Made by a program: the position numbers and the translations under genes. A DNA stretch of 64,000 bases. It comes from Syncephalis plumigaleata. Taxonomy: Eukaryota > Zoopagomycota > Zoopagomycetes > Zoopagales > Piptocephalidaceae. The stretch covers positions 496,001 to 560,000 of the forward strand of contig JAIXMF010000001.1 of NCBI GenBank assembly GCA_025201365.1. Reading direction: 5' to 3'. The stretch's first letter is position 1, and each line of letters starts with the position of its first letter. Of the stretch, positions 33,911 to 43,988 are shown one piece after another. The notes under the pieces are model-generated. The model did no database searches, had not been told where the DNA came from, and saw nothing but the letters and a program-made list of their open reading frames with translations.

Positions 33911-35102
33911 ATGCAGCCTCCTTTTAATCCTTCCGCGAACAAAGACTATGAAACAATTAATGTTCCTTATTATAAATTTAATACATTTAGACAGCGAGGG
34001 CTAGAAATTATAAGAGCTATCTCGGACGATGAGCTACTCGTCGAATTTGAAGTACGATACAACGACGCGGAAGCCTCGATGATTTGTACGGGCATAAAAA
34101 AGACGGTGAACAAATGGAGAAACTGTTCAAGACCGTTAGTACTTTACCACCAGGGTTCAATAGGAATGGTAAAATATTCCTCGACTTACCTTTACTAGTG
34201 TTCAGGCCGAAACATCGAGCAGTCTGTGCAGTATACGAAACGTATAGAGAAGAATTATTGGCAGATTACATTAAACGTACGGATAATATTTATAAAAGAG
34301 TAGTTACTGCTCTTAAATATTACAAGCAAGTTTTACGTGGTATGTTAATCTTTTCGATTCTATTATTATTATGTTATTATTACCAACGACACCACTAATA
34401 GCTACATATGGTTAGGTTTGGCATTCTTGCATCGGATTGGATTTGTTCATCGAGGATTAACATATAAAGGTAAACTGATTGATGAAGAAGTATTTCATTG
34501 ACTTCTACATTACTAATACATATAAACATACACGATTAGATATTGTGCTCAAATTTGTAGAGTATGATCGGTCAATTGAGCAACAAATTGTGGTTAAAAA
34601 TCTACGTTACACCGGTAATTTGAACTTCCTAAGTCGTAATCCCAAATCACCTGGAACAGATCCAGTCGCGTCGATAGTGGCACCTCGCCATCAACTCTAC
34701 TGTGCACCGGAAGTGACCGAGCATAAGCCTGTCGATCCACGTAAAGTCGACATTTGGGATGCAGGCGTGTCGTTTTATAGGACAATATTTAACACTGTAC
34801 CACTTCCTGAGGCCTTCAAGTCCACGAATGCCAACGAGCTTAAAAATGCTATAAGAACACAGCTGGTAGCACACATGTGGAAGATACTCGACCATAGTAT
34901 TAGTATTAATGGCAAGATGAAAATGCTAGTAAAGCAAACCATCAGCCAAAACGACGCTCGTGATCCACATATGATAATGTTAGTCGAGCTAATTACCAAG
35001 CTTATGGATTTGGATGCGGATAAACGACCACTTTTAGACACTTACATTAGTGAATTGGATGTCAAGAACCTCAATAATAATATGCGATCAATGACCGTTT
35101 AG
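33911..35102 (+). CDS. Protein kinase-like protein lacking catalytic residues (pseudokinase)
   Basis: Exons are about 33911-34340, 34415-34468 and 34541-35102. The fold is recognised from the C-lobe order: GLAFLHRIGFVHRGLTYKD (the HRDLKxxN position), LYCAPEVTE (APE motif), DPRKVDIWDAGVSFYRTIF (DVWSLG position) and LMDLDADKRPLLDTYI (LLxxDPxxRP position). HRG replaces HRD and no Asn follows; the DFG position reads VKNL. The catalytic Asp, Asn and metal-binding Asp are therefore all absent. No G-loop was seen. It probably works as a scaffold or regulator. One base appears missing near 34083 (GATGATTTG). A 34-45 residue gap in the N-lobe makes the family uncertain. Confidence 0.62.
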
Positions 35103-35249
35103 TTGAATGAATAAAGAAAGCAATGCGTTCTAGCTTATTTTAATGGAATAGACATTTACATTTTATTTATTATAAACCTATTGGAGAATAAAGGCTGCTC
35201 AGATTGCTTACAGTTCTATTACCCGCATATATATATATATGTATGTATT

Positions 35250-36553
35250 CTAGTTGGAGCGTCGTGCTGCAATAAGCTGCCGTTGAATACCATCCCAAAT
35301 GGCAGTGTGACCATACTGCATATAGAGTAGACCGCTAATGGCACCGGATAAATGAGCCTATAGTAATAATAATAATAATAATAATGATATATTGTGTTAG
35401 TACGATTGCATCAATGATCAATGACAAAACTTACATAATGATCAAAGACTCGCCAGCCACGTAGTGCTCCCACTAGATCGAGTGCCATAAGTCCGGCTAG
35501 ACCGTGTCCAATCTTAATGGGTAACATTGGCAGGAATATCATGTGCACCTGAGCATCTGGATACTTCCACGCACAGCTTGCAAACAGACCGAAAATGGCA
35601 CCAGATGCACCTAAACTTGGATTCACCATGGCAAGCGGCTTGAATCGTGCGGTCAACACATGAGATCCGAGTGATGCCAAGGTACCCGCGGTCAAGTAGA
35701 ACGCGGTAAATTCCTCGCGACTCATCCAGCCGAGTACCGCCTGACCGAACGACCATAATGCCATCATATTGAAGCCGAAATGCCATATCTCCCTATGACT
35801 GAAGCAAGCGGTGAGTAGCGTGTACGATCGACTAATACCGGGATAATGCATAAAGTGACGTGCCATCCACGGGGCAAGCATGGGCAACTGCCAGGCTAGA
35901 AACACGACCGTGTTAATACCAATAATACCCGCTAGAAATCGTTCATTAGGACTAGTGCTGTACCACTTGTTCATTAGCGTGTAATAGACGCGTTTGACAG
36001 CGTCTGGCACGGCATCCAACTGACGTATACGATCCAGTTGAGCGCGTGTCTTCTCGATGAGCATCACTTGCTGCACTTGAATCACCTCCGCCAACGAGGG
36101 ACGATCCTTGTGTAGCCAGGCACGAGCGCGTTGTATCAAGGAAACGCGTCGTTGCTCGTAGACCATACCGGCCACACCGAATGACACTGTCGCCATTACT
36201 ACTGCAAATACAATGGGACCAGCAATGGGAATAGATGATCTAGATGGTGTATCATGATAGCTAGATAGCTGACGTCGATACATTAAGGGTAGCATCCTAT
36301 TATATGACGTGTTGCCAATTGAATGATTCATCCTTGCTAGTAAAGGAGTAGTAGTAGTAGTAGCAGCAGTAGTAGTAGTGATGGATCGACAAGGGAGTGT
36401 CGTTGTGTATCGTATAACATGCGATATAGTACTACTATTTGTGATACTACGAATGCTAGTCAATGGTCTATAATAAATCAATGAATTGGCCATCCGACTA
36501 GTAACATATCTACATGGATTTACATGTTGATATCTTTGTAGTTGACGTAGCAT
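35250..36553 (-). CDS. PCP1: Mitochondrial rhomboid intramembrane protease (PCP1/PARL type)
   Basis: This is a Ser protease of the inner mitochondrial membrane that cuts single-pass membrane proteins. Exons are 35435-36553 and 35250-35357. The N-terminus is Arg/Ser/Thr-rich without acidic residues, a typical presequence. A first hydrophobic helix (GPIVFAVVMATVSFGVAGMV) precedes the rhomboid core, giving the 1+6 topology of PARL. Seen in the core are HFGFNMMALWSFG (HxxxN oxyanion motif), NPSLGASGAIFGLF with the catalytic Ser of GxSG, and AHLSGAISG in the last exon with the catalytic His. The length of about 408 residues is slightly above yeast Pcp1. It diverges from ACL4 across about 415 bases. 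Confidence 0.9.
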
Positions 36554-36904
36554 GATGCGAGATAATAGTACAATACACGCACTACGAGTATACTTTTTTT
36601 TGACTTTGCTTCGACTAGACTGAATTCACCTGGTATAGTTATGCTTCTAGTGTTGTGTGCCTTTAACCAATAAAGCACCGTGCTAGTATGCTATAGTGTA
36701 GACCACGTTAGTAATAGCAATGATTTATATAATGAATAAACTATGGAATAGCTGGAACAAGTTGGCAATGGTAATAACAGTAAACGTCAGTTTAATGGTT
36801 CTGGCATTATCATCGGAACTTAATTTTCCTTTCAATGTCTAGCGTTTTTTGTTTTTTTTCCTCGCTTTATTTGTCGATCCTTCTGTTCTCCTTCCTCCTC
36901 ATTG

Positions 36905-36957
36905 GTCTCCATCCTCTCTCTTTCTACTCTCTACTCTACTCTACTCTTTCTCTAGCG
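36905..36957 (+). promoter_or_regulatory. Pyrimidine-rich leader upstream of ACL4
   Basis: An almost pure C/T stretch with CTCTACTCTACTCT repeats ends 11 bases before the start codon. Similar tracts precede the CAP, F-box 1 and IND1 second-exon borders. It is most likely a transcription-initiation or 5' leader element; in a ribosome-biogenesis gene it may mark growth-linked control, which is inference. Confidence 0.4.
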
Positions 36958-36967
36958 TAGTATATTG

Positions 36968-37295
36968 ATGGAGAATAGTACAGCGGTGGCAATGTCGGTT
37001 AACGGTAACGCTCACGCTAACGCGACATCGACAGGAACGGAAATGGCACAGACCGCCGATACATTAACGGTAGAGGAGTTGTTGAGCAAGGTGCAGGGCT
37101 ACATTGAAGAGTGTGAAACGGAGCTTGCCTTTCAATGCTGCCAGCATGCCCTTGATCTTGCACCCGAGAACGTAGAAGTGGTTAACGCGTCTGCCGTGGT
37201 AGCCACTGAGCTAGGTTTACTTGACGAAGCTCACGAGGTAAGTAATAATATTAGCAATAATATTAGCAGTATTTTGTAATAACTTTTATGTTACA

Positions 37296-37329
<34 letters not shown>

Positions 37330-38330
37330 ATAGCTTTGGTTACGTTCGGTGGAATTAGAACCGAACAAGGGACATGAAAAGTACTTGTGTCTAGGTCAGT
37401 TGAGCGTCGGACCCGATGCGCTTCAGTATTACGAGAAGGCGGTGGAGAGGATGGCCGCGGAATATCAAGCATATGAATCGGGAAGTGATGAAGCCAAGAT
37501 TGTGGCTCGTCAACTTTCATCGGCTTACGTGTCAATGACAGAGATCTATTTGACTGATTGCTGGTAAGTTGCTTTTGCTCAGAATAATTATTGCTGCATT
37601 GATTGCACCGTTCTAATTGGGCAATGCATAGTTTTGAAGCTGATGCTGAAGCAAGATGCGAGCAATACTTGGAGCAGGCTGTCAAAGCAGACTCTACGAA
37701 TCCAGAAGTATTCCAAACATTAGCATCAGTACGTCTGAGTCAACAACGACCGGATGAAGCCAAGGAAGCGCTAGAGCAAAGTATCTCCCATTGGATTGAC
37801 CTAGATCCACAGGATACAGCTTATCCACCCTATGATTCGCGTATTGCTTTAGTCAAGCTACTGCTAGAGTTGGAACAATACGAACGAGCTATAACGGTTC
37901 TTGATGGTCTACAAAGAGAAGACGATCAATCAGTCGATATGTGGTATTTGTTCGGTTGGACCTATTATTGTCAAGGAGAGCAATTAGCGGATGACATGGA
38001 GCGACGCAAGGAAATATGGGAAGATGCACGGGAATGCTTACTACAAGCTAGAAAGGTATGTATAAATATAAATTTGTTTTTATATCTCTAACAATCTATT
38101 GAATCAACTAGCTATACTATCAAGTGGAACATGAAGATGAGGGCATTCTAGAGCATATTCAAGAATTATTGGACACATTGAATGGTGCACTACCACCTAG
38201 GGCGGATGGTGACGATATTGAAGATGATACTGCTCACCCACAGAATAACAACGAAGAAGAGGGAGAAGAAGACTGGGAGGATGTAGCAAGTAGTTCGGAT
38301 GAAGAGGGTGGCGATGCTATGGAACTGTGA
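36968..38330 (+). CDS. ACL4: Acl4-like TPR chaperone of ribosomal protein uL4
   Basis: Acl4 binds newly made uL4 (Rpl4) and escorts it to pre-60S particles in the nucleus. Exons are 36968-37237, 37334-37563, 37632-38055 and 38112-38330. TPR units are seen at ECETELAFQCCQHALDLAPEN, EADAEARCEQYLEQAVKAD and LSQQRPDEAKEALEQS. The chain ends in the typical acidic tail (NNEEEGEEDWEDVASSSDEE). An about 41-base pyrimidine-rich leader (36911-36957) lies just before the ATG. The first intron ends in a (CTAT)n tract that doubles as the polypyrimidine tract. The ATG at 36968 fits the leader and starts a Thr/Ala-rich N-terminus; no frame problem was seen. Confidence 0.82.
37297..37329 (+). repeat. (CTAT)n microsatellite in ACL4 intron 1
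   Basis: About eight CTAT units end four bases before the TAG acceptor at 37331-37333. The repeat forms the pyrimidine-rich stretch in front of the splice site, so changes in its length could affect splicing. Confidence 0.85.
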
Positions 38331-38391
38331 CACTATACTAAGGAATTGATTTATTAATAAACGCACGTTGAATAAAGTAATAATAATCTAT

Positions 38392-39591
38392 CTATTTGAA
38401 TGCTATACCACATGTAATCATCATATTGTAACGTAATTCAGATATGCCAACACCTGTCGTACTACTTACACCCAGCAATTGTGGATAGCAACTGATGGCA
38501 TGCTGCACTAGCCATTCCTCCGTGTTTCGCCAAGTGTTATAGTACGTGTCGTCATAGATGGTGTCGATTTTAGTGAATACAATCTGGTAAGAAACGGGGA
38601 TCTGATCGAGAATGCTTATCATATGTTTGTCTGTTTCCATTAGTCCACGACGAACATCGATTAGTAGGTAGATTCGTTTTAACCTAACAATAAATGTATA
38701 CTAGTTAAACAAATGTACATATATATTGATACATTCATGCAATATCATATTTACTCGTTGCGTTGCTTAAAGTAATCAAGAATAAAGCTGCCCCATTCTA
38801 CTCGACTACCTCGGCCGTAACCAGGTAGATCGACTACGCTCATCTTTGTGCCAGCCGGATAAATATCGATTACTTTTGTTCGACCCTACATAAGCATAAG
38901 CAACAATCTAGCAACTACTACTAGTATAATGATCGAGTATTATCCTTACCGGATTACGTGATGTTTGCGCTAATTTATTTACTTGAAATAGTTTATTAAG
39001 CAGTGATGATTTCTAATAATTTATCAATGTCTTTCTTAGTTGTTGTTGTTTCCTAATTCTATTCTAATGATCATTTCACTTACACCAACATTACTACGAC
39101 CTAGTAGGGCTACCTATGATATATATACACATATATATTAGTATTAATAATGATAATAATGATAACTGTATTACCTCAGGTTGATATAAAGATTTGAAAT
39201 GTTTGATTTCCGTACCAGATACACGATTATTATTAGGACGATTTCTAAGGAAGAATTGATCGGCTTTTTTCATTTGAGCAGTAGTGGCTGCTGCCATTAT
39301 CGGGAAGTGTGTTGTTGACACGTTTGCATGCTCGTTCTCTGCTGATAATGTCTCGTCACTGACACCGGTCTCTATTTCATTGCGTGATTGCTTCCGTTGT
39401 TCCAATAACAGTTGTGCAGGTCGATTACGCGCAACTGGTTGACCACGAACTGACGAGACACTTAGTGGTACGCGTTGTTTACCTATATAACATACTGATT
39501 GCGTAGAGAAATAATAGTAGCCACCACAATGACGATAGCAATTAGCAAGTCTAGCTCGTTCAAGACGTATTGCTTGTAGTGTAAGCAACAT
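38392..39591 (-). CDS. EngB/YihA-family GTPase (GTPBP8-like, probably mitochondrial)
   Basis: GTPases of this family help assemble the large ribosomal subunit; eukaryotic members act in mitochondria. Exons are 39175-39591, 39084-39113, 38950-39012, 38755-38885 and 38392-38683, including one of only 30 bases. The N-terminus (MLLTLQAIRLERARLANCYR) is basic and aromatic without acids, like a presequence. GTPase motifs in order: VALLGRSNVGKSSLLNKLF (G1, split by introns), GRTKVIDIY (G2 Thr), VVDLPGYGRG (G3), VFTKIDTI (G4) and a G5 candidate GVSSTTGVGI. LPGYG is specific to EngB. The 3' end faces ACL4 61 bases away. Confidence 0.87.
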
Positions 39592-39862
39592 TTATAAATG
39601 AGATAGCGTGAATATCAAAATGTAAAAGAATAAATGGAAAATGTGGATGATGATGATGATGATGATGCGTCGTCATTTTCTAATAACAAGCATAAACATA
39701 AACAATAACGTAACAAAGGTACATCTAGCGCGTTGTAACCTTTGTTTCCACTATTTATCCATTTGTTAATATCATCAAAGCGTTATACGTTGATATTCAT
39801 ATATTTATTACTACTACTACTACTACTATTACTGCTACTATTACTACTATTACTATTACGCA

Positions 39863-41995
39863 ATGACTACGATAACAACATCGCAATCTACGAGGTCGCC
39901 CGCTGCTTTGACAAAAATAGACCAACTACCCTATGAAGTATTATGGTATATTCTACTATATACTAGTGAGGATAGGAATATCACTGCATTCATGCGGGCA
40001 TCAAAGTATATCTACGATGTTTGTCAGAGTAATGTTCCCTTTTGGCTGCATCGATATCGTCAGTATTACTCGATGGATCGTATCGAGCATGACATTATAG
40101 AATGGCTGAAATGCGCCCTATTAGCGCAATGTTGCGTGGCAGATCCATGCTCATCATTATCATTCTCCATGCCGTCATCATCGGTTGTATCGAGTAGACG
40201 ACATGCTTATCTAATTTATATGTTACGCGGTAAATTAGGACGACGTTGGTCCGCGGGTGTACCTTTACAGTTATCGCCGCCTATCGATCAATTGAAACTC
40301 GCCCCCTTGAGCCGTGATGATTACTGGAAAATAGTTGCCACCGCGGTATGGGGCGGTATTTGGTGGTCGAGTATACGAGGCGAGGCATACATCGGTATAT
40401 TGAAGGGAAGTGATGAAAGCGAGTCCTCCTCCACCTCATCCACTACTATCAATGAGGATCCTCTTCAAATATATCCGCTTCTATTACCATCCGAGATACA
40501 AATCAACCATCGATGCCATCCGGTATTTCTCGCGGGTAGACATCATGCCGTTGTGGTCACACCATCGAATACGAAACTTAGCAATGTCGTGGCATGGTCT
40601 ATCGATGTTAGTGGCTGTACAACTTACGAGAATGGTGGCAATGGATTATCGGTACGATCATGGCTATTACGCGAGATTACGAGTGCGCCCACCATACAGG
40701 ACAATTGGCTGGCCTGCGTGTCAATGGAGCAATCCGAGCTTAGCGTGCAAGTACGACTGTTTCCCGAACCTACACCAGATACCGTGATGTCAACCACACC
40801 GCAATCTGTACTCACGCTGATTAATCTTAATCGACCAGATAAACGTATCTATCAGTTTGTCGATATCGGCAATACAGCCTATCACTTTCATGGTATGTAT
40901 CAACAAAGTGCCATTATATTTGCGCATCAACTTCAAGAACGCAGTAGTCTACTAAGCTGGCAACTCGGTTGTATCAATATTAACAATCAAAATGATACTC
41001 ATGCCACATCCTCTTGGCGTTACCTTTCTCAAGGACGAATTACTCTTGCTTCATCGATATCACGCTATTTATTCACGAGTAAACGACTCGATACCAATCG
41101 TGTATTACTGCAAGGTAGCAATCTATTCGGTACTAATGGCTGTCTCGCCCTTATCGATGTATCTGCTAAGCATCGAACAACAGCAACAACTACAGCAACA
41201 GCAACAGCAGCACAGGGTGCACCATCCCCCATTGAAACAGGATTCGTATGGCTTAATAATCACTTGTACAAGACGGTTGTACCATTGGTGTCCGCCAATA
41301 AAATTATCGCTTGTCCACCGCCGAACGAGCCAGATAGTTATGCCGATGAGAACACGGCAGCACTCATACTCGATCTAAATACGGGTAATATACTCGTATC
41401 TATTAGCGGTGCCAATTGGGTACAGGTAGAACCGATATTTGGTAGTTTAATCGCCATTGGCATTACAGAGACATGGGATATATCCGAATGTTTTATATTG
41501 GATATCAATAGGTTAACGTCATCATCATCACCATCATCAAATACAAATACAAATACTAATGACAGCACTCATACGCTACCAACATCGTCACGACGTAATG
41601 AAACACGTAGTAATAATGGTCATCGACTATCCTCGACACGTCTCGCTTCATCAATACGCAGGTATTCCTTTGATGATTTCGAAATAAGATCCATGCCATT
41701 ATCAATGAGCGACTCGATAACATCCGTGATGAGTGGCCTGTCCTCCGACAATTATCCTCATGGACATCAGCAGAAAGTGATAGTACTCAAGTACACTTGC
41801 CACGGTCTTTGGCATGTCAGTCCCACTGCGCTCATGTCAAGCTTCGTGATTAAACTGAAGAACAGCGAGTCAACCTATCCACCTAGAAGAACGCTCACCA
41901 ATAGTATGAGTATTAAACAATTGGCAACTGAGCCGGAATCGACTACTCAAGAAGAGCCATGTTATCTACGTCATTTTGCCTATTCGCTTTATTAA
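39863..41995 (+). CDS. Large F-box protein (710 aa)
   Basis: This is a single-exon intact gene. The canonical F-box lies at residues about 18-60 (KIDQLPYEVLWYILLYTSE, then FMRASKYIYDVCQSNVPFW). The remaining 640 residues have alternating hydrophobic strands and an Asn/Ser/Thr low-complexity insertion near 41515-41600, perhaps a degenerate beta-propeller. It does not share the WYDAYRRR...NWR block of paralogues 1-3, so it is only a distant relative. An upstream ACT/TAC repeat (39810-39858) lies directly before the start. It diverges from the EngB-type GTPase. It is a probable SCF substrate receptor; the substrate is unknown. Confidence 0.75.
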   Translation: MTTITTSQSTRSPAALTKIDQLPYEVLWYILLYTSEDRNITAFMRASKYIYDVCQSNVPFWLHRYRQYYSMDRIEHDIIEWLKCALLAQCCVADPCSSLSFSMPSSSVVSSRRHAYLIYMLRGKLGRRWSAGVPLQLSPPIDQLKLAPLSRDDYWKIVATAVWGGIWWSSIRGEAYIGILKGSDESESSSTSSTTINEDPLQIYPLLLPSEIQINHRCHPVFLAGRHHAVVVTPSNTKLSNVVAWSIDVSGCTTYENGGNGLSVRSWLLREITSAPTIQDNWLACVSMEQSELSVQVRLFPEPTPDTVMSTTPQSVLTLINLNRPDKRIYQFVDIGNTAYHFHGMYQQSAIIFAHQLQERSSLLSWQLGCININNQNDTHATSSWRYLSQGRITLASSISRYLFTSKRLDTNRVLLQGSNLFGTNGCLALIDVSAKHRTTATTTATATAAQGAPSPIETGFVWLNNHLYKTVVPLVSANKIIACPPPNEPDSYADENTAALILDLNTGNILVSISGANWVQVEPIFGSLIAIGITETWDISECFILDINRLTSSSSPSSNTNTNTNDSTHTLPTSSRRNETRSNNGHRLSSTRLASSIRRYSFDDFEIRSMPLSMSDSITSVMSGLSSDNYPHGHQQKVIVLKYTCHGLWHVSPTALMSSFVIKLKNSESTYPPRRTLTNSMSIKQLATEPESTTQEEPCYLRHFAYSLY

Positions 41996-42085
41996 ATTCT
42001 TTTATTTCATTTCATTTTATTAATTTTCATTTCATGTAAACACGTTTACACTTTTCTATACACATAAGGGATTCAACGCTTAAGC

Positions 42086-43406
42086 ATGCTAATTGGAATT
42101 CATTCTAGTCTACGATCAGTGCAACCATATGGAAGACTATGCCTTCGAACGTATAGTGCAGGAAGAGTAAGAACGACTGTGCGTTCAAGTGATATAACTT
42201 ACCTTGTATAAACCATACTGTTTCTCCTTCTCCTTCTTCTTCTTAGTCGCTGGCTAGTTTTATGAAACCACCTAGTGGACCACCACGTATATCCACGCTA
42301 AACAAGGTCAAATCCGTATTGGCTGTGGCATCCGGCAAGGGTGGTGTTGGTAAATCCACGGCAGCAGGTAGATATCACGTAATCCGCAATCATTATTACT
42401 ATTATTGATAGATAATTGATATCGTTATAGTGAATCTAGCACTAGCATTGGCCGCTCAGAAATGTCGTGTAGGCATTCTAGATGCTGATCTATTTGGTCC
42501 GTCCATTCCACGTTTGATGAATTTGTCGGGAAAGGCCGAGGCACAAGGTAATACTTGATGTGATGTACACTAACTAAACGTCTACAAACTATGATTGACG
42601 ATTACTAAACTGAAAAATATAACAAACCTAGATGAACTGCTACTACCAATGGTCAATTATGGTGTTAAATGCATGTCTATGGGATTTCTCATCGATGAAG
42701 ATGCGCCAGTAGTATGGCGTGGCTTGATGGTAATGTGCCGACTAACGAATATATGAGAAAGCGGTTGACTATATCGTCTGGTTGAGTATAGGTAATGAAA
42801 GCACTACAGCAACTGCTACATCAAGTCGATTGGGGCGAGTTAGACATGCTTATTATTGATATGCCACCCGGTACTGGTGATACTCAACTTACGGTGAGCC
42901 AGCAGGCACGATTAAAAGGTAAGTGAGTGAGTGAGTGAGTAAGTGAGCATCATTATTGGTTTATTAATTAATATATATGATTGACAAATTATATCACAAT
43001 GTATAGGTGCAGTCATCATATCTACACCGCAAGATGTAGCATTGGCCGATGCGAAGAAAGGTGTAGCCATGTTCGAGAAAGTGAATATACCCGTAAGTAT
43101 GCAATGATACTCGCGATCAACTCGGTAATTCAATGGCTAACGATCATCAAGATATTGGGAATGATTCAAAACATGAGCTACTTTACGTGTCCCTGCTGTT
43201 CTACCAAGTCGCATATCTTTGGTACAGAAGGTGTACGCCGACTAGCCGATAAAATGAACCTACCCTTACTTGGTGAGATTCCCCTTAACGCGGATATCTG
43301 CGAGCTTTCCGATCAAGGTCGACCCATTGTAATTGCTCAACCAGAGAGCGTGGAGGCACACGCCTACATGGAAATTGCCGCGAAACTGCATACAAAATTA
43401 AAGTGA
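42086..43406 (+). CDS. IND1: Mitochondrial Fe-S P-loop ATPase Ind1/NUBPL
   Basis: Ind1 delivers Fe-S clusters to respiratory complex I. Eight exons run 42086-42166, 42247-42367, 42431-42547, 42632-42729, 42792-42918, 43007-43092 and 43152-43406 (one border may differ). Exon 1 encodes a presequence ([20 protein letters not shown]), which separates it from cytosolic Nbp35/Cfd1. [14 protein letters not shown] is the deviant Walker A of Mrp/NBP35 ATPases. [45 protein letters not shown] and [10 protein letters not shown] (the cluster-binding CxxC) follow in order. The frame is clean throughout. Its presence implies complex I in this organism. Confidence 0.92.
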
Positions 43407-43541
43407 TCATAAACAGCTACTATCTAAACGTGCTTGTAGTTTATTTCATTCAGTCTAAAAATAAAAATAAAAATACGGATTTCTCTTACTTTTTCCTTCT
43501 TTCCTTCTTCTTCATCGGATAACTTTCTTTATCAATTCATA

Positions 43542-43759
43542 ATGAAAGACGAGACAAAGGAACTCATTGCACGCTGCACCGAAGTAGTAAAGCGTTTGGT
43601 CCATTTTGGATTCGTACCGTTCATCATCTATCTTGGATTCACTCGTAGTGTACCACGACCATCATTTATGCGGTAAGTATAAAGTAAAGCTCGTAGAGAT
43701 TCAGCTAGCGTACTCATTGCTATTGCTACTATTATAGAATGATCAATCCACTTGCTTAA
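43542..43759 (+). CDS. TOM7: Tom7, small subunit of the TOM complex (50 aa)
   Basis: Tom7 regulates assembly of the mitochondrial outer-membrane import pore. Exons are 43542-43672 and 43738-43759; the second has only seven codons. The protein starts MKDETKELIARCTEV; the membrane helix FGFVPFIIYLGFTRSV matches the family core (WIPFVLYLGW in yeast), and the end RMINPLA matches its NLLSPLP-type tail. The length agrees with the family (50-60 residues). The gene sits about 135 bases after IND1 on the same strand. It is easy to miss because of its size and the intron. Confidence 0.88.
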
Positions 43760-43988
43760 TTGCCCAAAGAAGAAACATGTATGGCGGTTAGCCTGCCTAT
43801 CATCAAGTCTGGTTCAGCATATTGCTCTAATCTATTCGTATACGCAATTATTAAAAAGGTTATGATGTATTAACGTGAACACTACTACTTGTGTAAGAAG
43901 TGTATATGTATATATATTTATATAAAAGACACACATAGAAATAGACGATAAACAAAGATAATTAATATGTGATCAACGTAAATGTATG

